DNA of 64,000 nt from Alphaproteobacteria bacterium. GTDB taxonomy: Bacteria > Pseudomonadota > Alphaproteobacteria > Acetobacterales > Acetobacteraceae. The stretch spans positions 1-64,000 of the forward strand of contig JAPLOI010000062.1 in assembly GCA_026400815.1 (NCBI GenBank). Direction: 5' to 3'. Position numbers and translations under genes: made by a program. Under the pieces are notes generated by a model. It was not told the DNA's origin. It saw nothing but the letters and a program-made list of their open reading frames with translations, and did no database searches. This document shows positions 17,785 to 25,722 of this stretch, one piece after another; positions within the stretch are counted from its first letter, which is position 1; each line of letters begins with the position of its first letter.

Positions 17785-18657
17785 ATGCGCGCACGCATCC
17801 GCGATACCGAGATCTACTTCGACGTGGAGGGCATGGGGCTGGTGCCCGATGGGCGGCGGATGCGCGAGCAGCCGGTGGCGTTCGTGATCCATGGCGGGCC
17901 GGGCGGGGACCATAGCGGGTTCAAGCCGGGGATGGCGCCGCTCGCGGAGCGGATGCAGCTGGTTTACTTCGACCATCGCGGCCAGGGGCGCTCGGCGCGC
18001 GGGGACGTTTCCAAATACACGCTCGATGAGAACGTGGAGGACATGGAGGCGCTGCGCGTTCACCTGGGGCTCGGCCCGATCGTTTCCATCGGGACCAGCT
18101 ATGGCGGCATGGTGGCGATGGCGCATGCGGCACGCTACCCGGACAGCGTGAGCCACCTGGTGCTGATCGTGACCGCGGCGCATGCCGGGTTCAACAAGCG
18201 GGCGCAGGAGATCGTGCGCGAGCGCGGCACGCCGGCGCAGATCGAGGCGTGCCGCCAGCTCTGGGCCGGGGAGCTGACCGACGAGGCGAAGCTGCGCAGC
18301 TACTACGACCATATGGGGCCGATGTACTCCACCACCTTCGACCCCGCGGCGGCGGCCAAGGGGCGGGACCGGGGGATCCTTTCACCGGATGCGATCAACA
18401 TGGCGTTCCGGCCCGGTGGGTTCCTGCAGAGCTACGACCTGCGGCCGGAGCTTGCCGCCATCACGGCGCCGACGCTGATCTGCGCGGGGCGGCATGACTG
18501 GATCTGCCCGCCGGAATTCTCCGAGGAGATCCACCGGCTGATCCCCGTGAGCGACCTGCGCATTTTCGAGCATTCGAGCCATTCGATTCGGGCGGATGAG
18601 CCGCAGGCGCTGCTGGATGCGATTGCGGGCTTCGTTGTTTACAAGGGGCGTGGATGA
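17785..18657 (+). CDS. Alpha/beta-fold hydrolase, prolyl-iminopeptidase-like
   Basis: A 290-residue serine hydrolase. HGGPGGDH near residue 37 forms the oxyanion loop typical of prolyl iminopeptidases, FDHRGQGRS follows, and the nucleophile elbow is GTSYGG (Ser near 115). The acid Asp is in AGRHDWICPPEFSE and the His in HSSHSIRADEP. All three catalytic residues are present. No signal peptide is evident, so it is probably cytoplasmic. Substrate cannot be told from the sequence; many relatives of this type are general amidases or esterases. Divergent from the nucleoside hydrolase. Confidence 0.85.
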   Translation: MRARIRDTEIYFDVEGMGLVPDGRRMREQPVAFVIHGGPGGDHSGFKPGMAPLAERMQLVYFDHRGQGRSARGDVSKYTLDENVEDMEALRVHLGLGPIVSIGTSYGGMVAMAHAARYPDSVSHLVLIVTAAHAGFNKRAQEIVRERGTPAQIEACRQLWAGELTDEAKLRSYYDHMGPMYSTTFDPAAAAKGRDRGILSPDAINMAFRPGGFLQSYDLRPELAAITAPTLICAGRHDWICPPEFSEEIHRLIPVSDLRIFEHSSHSIRADEPQALLDAIAGFVVYKGRG

Positions 18658-18674
18658 GGGGTGAATTCATGAAG

Positions 18675-18690
18675 CTCACGCGTTCGTGAG
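18675..18690. promoter_or_regulatory. Short hairpin after the hydrolase gene
   Basis: CTCACG-CGTT-CGTGAG, a perfect 6-bp stem 18 bases after the stop codon. It is not followed by a T run, so it is at best a weak terminator. Confidence 0.35.
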
Positions 18691-18803
18691 AGGCGTTATT
18701 TCGGCCGCAACGTGGGTTTGGCCGGGTTTCTGATGCGACAACCCGTTGAAGTTTCACCTTTCTTGTGACGGCAGGAGGCCTGTTACATTTCGTCAAAAAC
18801 TGT

Positions 18804-18858
18804 CTCAGATGATTAATCGCATGAGATCGTTGACGGGTTTAGTGCCAGATGTGATACG
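18804..18858 (+). promoter_or_regulatory. Probable promoter and operator of the Hint-domain gene
   Basis: An imperfect palindrome CTCA-GAT-GATTAATC-GCA-TGAG (18804-18825) lies directly before a TTGACG box (18830-18835). A 17-base spacer then leads to GATACG (18853-18858), a poor -10. The promoter call is tentative; the palindrome is clear by eye. The leader to the start codon would be about 95 bases. Confidence 0.4.
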
Positions 18859-18960
18859 TCTTCCGGTATGTTAAGGAAGGGTTTCCGGCAATGGCCGCGC
18901 CCTTCCGTTAACAGTCATTCAGTAGCCGGGTGGACCGGCGAAGCAATAGGGGTAGCGGCC

Positions 18961-20292
18961 ATGGCCACGATGACGTTTGATGATGATACGATTATCGGCG
19001 ACAATCTTGTTGCGGGTATGACAGGCACCGTGCAAGTGCCGGGTACGGGCAGTACCAACACGATCACGGTAGGGCTGGCGACAAGCTTCACGTTTAACCC
19101 GTTCGCCGATGTCACTGTTGCAGATGCCGGCGGGACGAATGCGGTCAACTTCCGCCTGAGCTTTGCCGACAACCCGGACCTGGGCTCCCCGACCAGCGGG
19201 CCGACGCTGTTCACTGTTTCAGGCGGGTCCAGCGCCGCGGTGGCGATCGACAGTCCCTCACTTACTTTTCTTGGCACCGCCGCAGCCGCACAGACGTTCC
19301 TACGCAGCCTGTTCATCGTGACGTCGGCCATTACGGATGGGTTCACCATCTCGCTGCGCGGCCGCAATGAAGCCAACACTGCAAATGCGGGCGGCACCCG
19401 GAGTATCAACTACGCCATCGTGCCCTGCTACCTCCGGGGTACGATGATCCGCACGCCTGCGGGCGAGCAGGCGGTGGAGATGCTGCGGGCGGGCGACTCG
19501 GTGGTGACGCTGGATGGCAACGCCAAGCCGGTAAAGTGGATCGGCCACCGCAGCTACGAAGCCGAGTTCGGCGCCAGCGAGGTGTTCGTGCGCCCCGTGG
19601 TGTTCAAGGCAGGCTCGCTCGGCGGTGGGCTTCCCGTGCGCGACCTGAAGGTGTCGCCGCAGCACGGCATGCTGATCGACGGCGCGATGGTGCCGGCGGC
19701 GGCGCTGGTGAATGGCGTTTCGATCGTGCGCGACGAGAACCCGGGCGACGTGAGCTACTTCCACATCGAGCTGGAAGGTCACGAGGCGGTGTTCGCCGAG
19801 GGCGCGGCGAGCGAGACCTTCGTGGACCATGACAGCCGCGCGATGTTCGACAACGCCGACGAATACAACCTGATCTACGGCACTTCTGCGCCGCGCCCGA
19901 CCGAGCAGCCGCGCCTGGAGGAGGGCTTCCAGCTCGCCGCCATTCGCCGCCGCCTCGCCGAGATCGCCGGTATTGCCGCTGGTCCGAACGCTGTGGGCCC
20001 GGTGGCCGGCCATCTGGAGCGCCTGGAGAACGGCATCCTGACGGGTTGGCTGGTGGACGCCGCCGCTGCCGAGGCCGTAGAGGCCGAGGTGCTGGTGGAC
20101 GGCGAAGTGGTGGGCCGCGTGATGGCCAACCGCTACCGCGCCGACCTGGACCAGGCCGGCATTGGCGGTGGGCGTGGCGGCTTCTCGATCGCCCTGCCCG
20201 CTTCGGCCGAGCGCCTGGAGCAGGTGACCGTGCGCCGCGTGCTCGACGGCCAGGTGCTGGTGGGTGGCGTGCTGGAGACAGCGCGCGCCTGA
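18961..20292 (+). CDS. Hint (hedgehog/intein-type) domain protein
   Basis: A 443-residue protein. Residues 1-150 are a low-complexity, Thr/Ala/Gly-rich beta-strand region. A Hint domain begins at Cys156 with CYLRGTMIRTPAGEQAVEML and continues through AGDSVVTLDG, GHRSY and LKVSPQHGMLIDG to about residue 320. The C-terminal 100 residues form a separate domain. Many Hint proteins autocleave at the Cys, and in Acetobacteraceae and Rhodobacteraceae this layout occurs in predicted secreted proteins. The Cys and the downstream SPQH His are present, so cleavage is possible. There is no classical signal peptide. Start ATG 18961 follows a GGGG-containing site; a longer in-frame start at 18868 gives a Trp/Arg-rich extension and is less likely. 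Confidence 0.8.
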   Translation: MATMTFDDDTIIGDNLVAGMTGTVQVPGTGSTNTITVGLATSFTFNPFADVTVADAGGTNAVNFRLSFADNPDLGSPTSGPTLFTVSGGSSAAVAIDSPSLTFLGTAAAAQTFLRSLFIVTSAITDGFTISLRGRNEANTANAGGTRSINYAIVPCYLRGTMIRTPAGEQAVEMLRAGDSVVTLDGNAKPVKWIGHRSYEAEFGASEVFVRPVVFKAGSLGGGLPVRDLKVSPQHGMLIDGAMVPAAALVNGVSIVRDENPGDVSYFHIELEGHEAVFAEGAASETFVDHDSRAMFDNADEYNLIYGTSAPRPTEQPRLEEGFQLAAIRRRLAEIAGIAAGPNAVGPVAGHLERLENGILTGWLVDAAAAEAVEAEVLVDGEVVGRVMANRYRADLDQAGIGGGRGGFSIALPASAERLEQVTVRRVLDGQVLVGGVLETARA

Positions 20293-20320
20293 TCCCACAA
20301 CGCCTTCGGGCCTGACGAAA

Positions 20321-20356
20321 AAGGGGCGGAACCTTCGGGTTTCGCCCCTTCCTTTT
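20321..20356 (+). terminator. Rho-independent terminator
   Basis: AAGGGGCGGAACC-TTCG-GGTTTCGCCCCTT, a stem with a UUCG tetraloop, then CCTTTT. It lies between the convergent Hint gene and universal stress gene and could serve both strands. Confidence 0.85.
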
Positions 20357-20379
20357 GCGGTGTGTGCCGGCGCTCAGGC

Positions 20380-21243
20380 TCAGTGGGCCATCAGCACCGG
20401 GATGCCGGCACTGCCCAGGGTGCGGCGGGTGAAGCCGCCGAAGACGACCTCGCGCAGGCGGGAGTGGCTGTAGCCGCCCATCATCATGAGGTCGGCGCCC
20501 AGTGCCTCCGCCTCCCGGTGCAGCACATCCGCCGCGCTGGCGCTGCCGCGCAGCAGGGTGCGGACCTCCACCGCCTTGTTGTGCCAGCGCAGGGCGCGCT
20601 GCAGGCGGCTGCCGGATTCGTCCTTCGCATCCGCATCATCCAGCACGGTGACGATGGTGACCTGGTCTGCCTGGCCGATGAAGGGCAACGCGCAGGAAAC
20701 GGCGCGGGCGGCTTCCGGCGTATCCTTCCAGGCGATGACGATGCGCTTGCCGAGGCTGGCCGGCGCTGTGGCCGGGGCGATGAGCAACGGCTTGCCGGTG
20801 TCCATCAAGGCGGCTTCCAGGGTTTCGGCCGCACCGTCATCCGGGCCGCCGCGGCCCATCAGGACGAGATCGGCGAAGCGGCCGTACTGGGCGACCCAGG
20901 CGCTCTGGTTGCCGGTTTCCTGGCTGATCTGGGCGCTGGGGCCGGCGCCCTGGGGCGTGTCGCGCAGGGGGATGCCGGCGCCGGCGAGCAGGTCGGCAAT
21001 TGCCTGGCGGGCGGCGGTGGCGGTGGCGTCTGCCTCTGCGTCCATGCGGTCGATCACGACCTGCACCGCGTCGCCGCCGCCAACGCCGCCGGCGGTCATG
21101 CTCATGAGCACCTCGCTGGTATCCACCCGCACGTGCAGGAATTCGAGGTGGCTGCCGAAGGCCTGGGCGGCGAGGCGGGCGGTGGCGAAGACCGCCGCGT
21201 CGCCGGGGCCGCCGGTGGTGGGAACCAGGAGGCTCTTGAACAT
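20380..21243 (-). CDS. Tandem-domain universal stress protein
   Basis: A 287-residue protein with two UspA folds. The first begins MFKSLLVPTTGGPGDAAVFATA. The second begins KRIVIAWKDTPEAARAV and ends with the nucleotide-binding type loop MMMGGYSHSRLREVVFGGFTRRTLG. Two-domain Usp proteins of this kind are commonly induced under low oxygen. Start ATG 21243 is preceded by GGGAGAGA; the in-frame upstream extension has no such site. It faces away from the CBS/BON gene, with an FNR/FixK-like site centred between the two. That supports a joint redox or oxygen response. Confidence 0.88.
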   Translation of the reverse strand: MFKSLLVPTTGGPGDAAVFATARLAAQAFGSHLEFLHVRVDTSEVLMSMTAGGVGGGDAVQVVIDRMDAEADATATAARQAIADLLAGAGIPLRDTPQGAGPSAQISQETGNQSAWVAQYGRFADLVLMGRGGPDDGAAETLEAALMDTGKPLLIAPATAPASLGKRIVIAWKDTPEAARAVSCALPFIGQADQVTIVTVLDDADAKDESGSRLQRALRWHNKAVEVRTLLRGSASAADVLHREAEALGADLMMMGGYSHSRLREVVFGGFTRRTLGSAGIPVLMAH

Positions 21244-21311
21244 GGTGTCTCTCCCATTGCGTGCGGGGTTCGGTTGGTGGGCGCAGTGTAGCGCGGCGGC
21301 GCGGCGCGCCT

Positions 21312-21325
21312 CTGACATGGATCAA
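21312..21325. promoter_or_regulatory. FNR/FixK-like box between two divergent stress genes
   Basis: CTGAC-ATGG-ATCAA has one perfect half (ATCAA) of the TTGAT-N4-ATCAA consensus and a three-of-five match in the other half. It lies 73 bases from one start codon and 65 from the other, almost midway between them. Usp and CBS/BON genes are known targets of Fnr, Anr and FixK in other proteobacteria. Binding here is inferred. Confidence 0.5.
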
Positions 21326-21390
21326 TGCACTGGCGGCGCGAAGGGCGCCTGCTGGGCGCATGAAGTCTGCGCTACCCGAAGGAGGCGAGC

Positions 21391-22101
21391 ATGAATGCAG
21401 GCGATGTGATGACGACCGCCGTGGTGACCGTGGGGCCGCAGGCGCCGGTGACGGAGATCGTGACACTGCTGCTGCGCCACGGGATCAGCGCCGTGCCGGT
21501 GGTGGACGAGGCCGGCGCGGTGCTGGGGCTGGTGAGCGAGGGCGACCTGCTGCGGCGGGCGGAGCTTGGCACGCAGAAGCAGCGCTCGGCCTGGCGGGCC
21601 TTCTTCACCGGCACGGCAAAGCTGGCCGAGGACTATGTGCGCAGCCACGCCAAGGTGGCCGACGACGTGATGACGCGCGACGTGGTGTGCGTGGGCCCGG
21701 GCACACCGCTGGATACGATCGCCGACCTGATGGAGCAGCACCGCATCAAGCGCGTGCCGGTGGTGCAGGAGCGGCGGCTGGTGGGCATCGTCAGCCGGGC
21801 CAACCTGCTGCGCGCCTTCGCCGCCCTGCCGGAGGGCCCCTGCGCGACGGCGAGCGATGCGGAGATCCGCACGGCGCTGACGAAGGAATTGTCGCAACAG
21901 GCCTGGAGCCGGCGGGCCGACAACTCCGTGGTGGTGACCGGCGGCGTGGTGCATCTGTGGGGCATGGTGACCTCCCAGGAGGAGAGCCGGGCGCTGGAAC
22001 TGGCGGCGCAATCGGTGCCTGGTGCGTGCGGCGTGGAGAACCATACGGTGGTGCTGAGCGAGAAGAGCTATCCCATGTATCTCGGCAGCGTCGCGGGCTG
22101 A
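21391..22101 (+). CDS. CBS-domain pair plus BON domain protein
   Basis: A 236-residue cytoplasmic protein. Two CBS motifs form a Bateman module: the first at residues 1-60 (MNAGDVMTTAVVTVGPQAPV, GLVSEGDLLRR) and the second at about 90-145 (VADDVMTRDVVCVGPGTPL, GIVSRANLLRAF). A BON domain follows at about 160-230 (VVVTGGVVHLWGMVTSQEE). Bateman modules bind adenine nucleotides; BON domains bind phospholipid or other ligands. Such proteins occur in hypoxia and stress regulons next to Usp genes, as here. The start is supported by GAAGGAGG nine bases upstream. Confidence 0.88.
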   Translation: MNAGDVMTTAVVTVGPQAPVTEIVTLLLRHGISAVPVVDEAGAVLGLVSEGDLLRRAELGTQKQRSAWRAFFTGTAKLAEDYVRSHAKVADDVMTRDVVCVGPGTPLDTIADLMEQHRIKRVPVVQERRLVGIVSRANLLRAFAALPEGPCATASDAEIRTALTKELSQQAWSRRADNSVVVTGGVVHLWGMVTSQEESRALELAAQSVPGACGVENHTVVLSEKSYPMYLGSVAG

Positions 22102-22141
22102 CGCTTGAGGCAAAGGGCGGCGGGCCTGTAGCCTGCTGCCC

Positions 22142-22666
22142 ATGCTGCCGTTATTGACCACGCCCCGGCTGGTGCTGCGCCCTGCCCTGCCCTCCGACAC
22201 CGAGGCGGTGTGGCAGCTTCTGCTGCTGCCCGATGTGCGGCGGTTCCTGTGCGACGACAAGGTGCTGCCGCGCGACGTGGTGGCGGGCATCGTGGCGGAG
22301 AGCCTGGCGTTGGCGCCCGGCGGCATGGGGATGTGGATGGCCGAGCAGGCGGGCTCGATGATCGGCCTCGTTTCATTGAAGACGGTGCCGCAGGTGCTGG
22401 TGGACCTGATCCCGGCGCTGGACGGCGAGGCGGAACCGACGATCGCGCTGCACCCCGATGCCTGGGGCCAGGGCCTGGCCGGGGAGGCGCTGTCGGCGGT
22501 GCTGGACCATGGATTCCGGGCACTCGCCCTGCCCCGCATCGCGGCGATCTCCGATGTGCCGAACGCGGCCTCGGCGAAGATGCTGGCGCGGGCGGGGTTC
22601 CGGCGCACCGGGGAGCATCCCGGCCTGCATTATCGGCTGTTCAGCTGGATGCTGGAACGGCCCTGA
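22142..22666 (+). CDS. GNAT family N-acetyltransferase
   Basis: A 174-residue acetyltransferase of the RimJ/RimL type. The N-terminal TPRLVLRPALPSDTEAVWQLL is typical. The acetyl-CoA loop is approximated by ALHPDAWGQGLAGEAL, and ISDVPNAASAKMLARAGF is the conserved Asn-containing C-terminal element of this subgroup. Substrate unknown. The start at ATG 22142 has only a weak ribosome binding site, 40 bases after the CBS/BON gene, so it may be co-transcribed. Confidence 0.82.
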   Translation: MLPLLTTPRLVLRPALPSDTEAVWQLLLLPDVRRFLCDDKVLPRDVVAGIVAESLALAPGGMGMWMAEQAGSMIGLVSLKTVPQVLVDLIPALDGEAEPTIALHPDAWGQGLAGEALSAVLDHGFRALALPRIAAISDVPNAASAKMLARAGFRRTGEHPGLHYRLFSWMLERP

Positions 22667-22727
22667 GCCCTGGACGGGGCGGCGGGGCTGGCGGACACTC
22701 GCGCACGCCGCCGACAAGGAGATTCCG

Positions 22728-24068
22728 ATGGCCCCGCGCATGGATACCGTGCCGACCGACACCGACCTGCCGCATCGCACCAGCGTGGTGGTGATCGGCG
22801 GCGGGATCGCGGGGATCTCCACCGCGCTGTTCCTGGCGCAGAAGGGCATTCCGGTGGTGGTGTGCGAGAAGGGCCAGGTGGGGGCGGAGCAGTCCGGCCG
22901 GAACTGGGGCTGGACGCGGGTGATGGGGCGCGATGAGCGCGAGATCCCGCTGGGGATGGAGGCGTTGCGCATCTGGCGGCGGATGGATGCGATGGTGGAG
23001 GCGCCCACCGGGTTCACGCAATGCGGCATCGCCTATCTGTGCGAGACCGATGCGGCACGGGCGGCCAACGAGGCATGGCTGGAGAAGGCGCGGACCTACC
23101 AGGTGGAAAGCCGCATGATCTCCGCCGAGGAGGTGGCGAAGCTGTATCCCGGCCTGGCGGTGCCGACCAAGGGGGCGCTCTACACGCCGACGGATGGGCG
23201 CGGGGAGCCGCAGAAGGCGGTGCCGGCGATGACGGCCGCCGTGCGGCGCGCGGGCGGGATCGTGCTGGAGCGCTGCGCGGTGCGCGGGGTGGAGACGAAG
23301 GGCGGGCGCATCAGCGGCGTGGTGACGGAGAAGGGCGCGATCGCCTGCGACAGCGTGGTGCTGGCGGGCGGGGCCTGGAGCCGGCTGTTCGCGGGCAATG
23401 TCGATACAGCCAAGGGGGGGATCGACCTGCCACAGCTGAAGGTGCTGGGCAGCGTGTTCCGCACCGAACCGGTGGCCGGCGGGCCGGAGGCGAGCGTGGG
23501 CGGGCTGCCCTTCTCCATCCGCAAGCGCGCCGATGGCGGCTACAACATCGCGCGGCGCAACAACTCGCTGTCGGAGATCACGCCGGACAGCTTCCGCCTG
23601 TTCCCCCAGTTCCTGCCGAGCTACCGCAAAAGCTGGCGCGAGGTGAAGCTGCGGCTGCGCTTCGGCGGGCGGTTCCGCGAGGAGTGGAACACCAAGCGGC
23701 GCTGGAAGCTCGACGAGGTAACGCCGTTCGAGCAGGTGCGGGTGCTGGACCCGGAGCCGGACAATAGCGGCATTGAGCGGGCGGAGGGCGAGCTGGCGGC
23801 GCTGTTCCCGGCCTTCAAGGGCATGAAGGTGGCGGAAACCTGGGCCGGGCTGATGGACGTGACGCCGGATGCGGTGCCGGTGATCGGGCCGGTGGATGCG
23901 CTGCCGGGGTTCTTCATCGCCACCGGGTTCAGCGGGCACGGCTTCGGGCTGGGGCCGGGGGCCGGGCGGTTGATGGCGGACCTGGTGGCCGGCGATGCCC
24001 CGGTGGTGGACCCGGCGCCGTTCCGGTTCGGGCGGTTCGCGGATGGGTCGTTCAGGCAGTATGTCTGA
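22728..24068 (+). CDS. FAD-dependent oxidoreductase (D-amino acid oxidase/DadA-like)
   Basis: A 446-residue flavoprotein. The dinucleotide-binding motif VVVIGGGIAGISTALFLAQKG starts near residue 20 and is followed by VVVCEKGQVGAEQSGRNWGW. The FAD-binding C-terminal part has GLMDVTPDAVPVIGP and ATGFSGHGFGLGPGAGRLMADL. This is the DAO fold used to oxidise amines such as D-amino acids, sarcosine-like compounds or glycine betaine derivatives. The SGRNWGWTR stretch resembles gamma-glutamylputrescine-type relatives, but specificity is not certain. Start ATG 22728 has AAGGAGATT at good spacing, which rules out the longer in-frame extension. It ends just before a bidirectional hairpin. Confidence 0.85.
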   Translation: MAPRMDTVPTDTDLPHRTSVVVIGGGIAGISTALFLAQKGIPVVVCEKGQVGAEQSGRNWGWTRVMGRDEREIPLGMEALRIWRRMDAMVEAPTGFTQCGIAYLCETDAARAANEAWLEKARTYQVESRMISAEEVAKLYPGLAVPTKGALYTPTDGRGEPQKAVPAMTAAVRRAGGIVLERCAVRGVETKGGRISGVVTEKGAIACDSVVLAGGAWSRLFAGNVDTAKGGIDLPQLKVLGSVFRTEPVAGGPEASVGGLPFSIRKRADGGYNIARRNNSLSEITPDSFRLFPQFLPSYRKSWREVKLRLRFGGRFREEWNTKRRWKLDEVTPFEQVRVLDPEPDNSGIERAEGELAALFPAFKGMKVAETWAGLMDVTPDAVPVIGPVDALPGFFIATGFSGHGFGLGPGAGRLMADLVAGDAPVVDPAPFRFGRFADGSFRQYV

Positions 24069-24074
24069 AGGCGA

Positions 24075-24101
24075 GGCCGCCGCATTCCGAATGCGGCGGC
24101 C
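24075..24101. terminator. Bidirectional terminator hairpin
   Basis: GGCCGCCGCATT-CCG-AATGCGGCGGCC, a perfect 12-bp stem between convergent genes. A weak CCGTTTCC follows on the plus strand. Confidence 0.7.
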
Positions 24102-24109
24102 CCGTTTCC

Positions 24110-25660
24110 TCAGGCCGGCAGCAGGCCCAGGCGCTTCCACAGGCCTGCGCGGTCCGCCATCAGGCGAGTGACCGTGGCGGCCATTTCGGTGCGGGCGGCG
24201 GCCTGGTCCGTCACCGGCTTGCCGTCCTTCACCACGGAGCGGCCGGTGTGGGTGAGGCGGGCCAGGATGAGGTCCACCAGCGCATCGGGGCTGGCGCGGC
24301 CAGCCATGATCTCCGGCAGGATCAGGGTTTCGGCGAAATCCGCGGCCACACCGCTGCCCATGACCGGGGAGGCGAGCACGACATGCGCGGCGCCAGAGGC
24401 GTTGGCGGCGCCAATGGCACCGTTCAGCGCGCGGGCGGAGGCGATGGCAGCCGGGTCGGCAACCGGGCCGATGGTGGGGTGGGCGAGGCCGCCCGTCATC
24501 AGGAAGGCGACGGCCTGCAGGGTTTCGGAAAGCGGCTGGGTGGCCAGCGCCTTGGTCTGGCGCAGTTCCAACAGGCTCTTCGGCCCCTGGGCGAGGCGTT
24601 CCAGGATCGGGCCATAGATATCCTGGCGCAGGCCGAGCTGGCCGATCCCGGTGGGGATCTGGATGTTCTGCTCCTTCTCCCGCCCGGTGCCGACGATGTG
24701 GAGGCCATCGAGCATTTCCCGCTGTTCGCCGCTGGGCGGCTGTTCGGTGCCGCGGCGGTAGAGGTCGCGGCGGAAGGAGCGGTTGGAGCCGAAATCGCGC
24801 ATCATCTCGCGCAGGCGCTGGTCGGTGGTGCCCTGCATCAGCTTCAGCGCGTTGGGCGGCACGGCGATGGCGTCGATATTCTCGATCAGGGTGGCGCTGC
24901 CGATATAGCCGACCTTGGCCTCACCCAACACGTCTGCCACCTGGGCGAAGGTGGTGGGGTCCCAGCTGGCGTTCAGGTATTCGTGGGCGAGGTAGCGCGG
25001 ATCCATGTTCTGGGCGGCATCGAGCCGGGCGGCGACGGAGGGGTTGGCGGGGAAGAAGGTCGCATCCGCCTTGGCCATCTCGCGCACGAAATTGATGGCA
25101 CCCATGGTGCGCTCCGGCGAGGTGCCGTTGTTCACCCGCGCCCATTCGAGCATGAACTTCTGCACCGGCAGCAGGGAGGCCCAGCCGGCGAGGTTGTTGT
25201 AGCTGATGTAGAGGAAGCCGCCGGGGGCCAGGTGGCGGCGGATGCTGGCGGCCATCTGCTGGCGCACCGCGGGGGACACCCAGCTCCAGATGCCGTGGGC
25301 CACGATGAAGTCGAATTGCGGGAAGCGGCCTTCCGGCGCCTCGGCCAGGTCGCCGAAGGACAGCTCGTGGAAATGCGCGTTGGGCAAGCCGGCGCGGCTG
25401 GCGAGGCGGCGGCCGGATTCCACGTGGGCGGGGTTGAAATCGAAGCCGTGGAATTCGCCGTTCGGGTTGCTGGCGGCGAAGACGTTGAGCGACACGCCAT
25501 GGCCGCAGCCCAGCTCGGCATAGCGGAAGGGGCGGGTGAGGTCGGGCGGGCGGTGGCCCAGCAGCATGGCGGCGGCGGAGATCCAGCCCGGGGAAATCTC
25601 GCGGTAGAAGCCGGATGTGTAGGCGACGTCGAAAATGTAACCGTCGTTCCAGGCGGCCAT
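24110..25660 (-). CDS. SAM-dependent methyltransferase with C-terminal regulatory domain
   Basis: A 516-residue protein. Residues 1-230 are a class I methyltransferase with YAELGCGHGVSLNVFAA (motif I), HGFDFNPAHV (motif II) and FIVAHGIWSWVSPAVRQQ, then LAPGGFLYISYNNLAGW. The remaining part fits the methyltransferase regulatory domain that often follows this catalytic type. Start ATG 25660 is clear. The frame stays open far upstream through the next gene, but that is shadow sequence. It forms a minus-strand pair with the TPR/glycosyltransferase-like gene 62 bases upstream. A role in glycan or surface-polymer modification is an inference from that neighbour. Confidence 0.82.
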   Translation of the reverse strand: MAAWNDGYIFDVAYTSGFYREISPGWISAAAMLLGHRPPDLTRPFRYAELGCGHGVSLNVFAASNPNGEFHGFDFNPAHVESGRRLASRAGLPNAHFHELSFGDLAEAPEGRFPQFDFIVAHGIWSWVSPAVRQQMAASIRRHLAPGGFLYISYNNLAGWASLLPVQKFMLEWARVNNGTSPERTMGAINFVREMAKADATFFPANPSVAARLDAAQNMDPRYLAHEYLNASWDPTTFAQVADVLGEAKVGYIGSATLIENIDAIAVPPNALKLMQGTTDQRLREMMRDFGSNRSFRRDLYRRGTEQPPSGEQREMLDGLHIVGTGREKEQNIQIPTGIGQLGLRQDIYGPILERLAQGPKSLLELRQTKALATQPLSETLQAVAFLMTGGLAHPTIGPVADPAAIASARALNGAIGAANASGAAHVVLASPVMGSGVAADFAETLILPEIMAGRASPDALVDLILARLTHTGRSVVKDGKPVTDQAAARTEMAATVTRLMADRAGLWKRLGLLPA

Positions 25661-25722
25661 GAGCCGAACCCTCCCATGTCTGTGGCGCCTTGTGGTTCGG
25701 GCGCGATGGTATGAGGAGGAAC

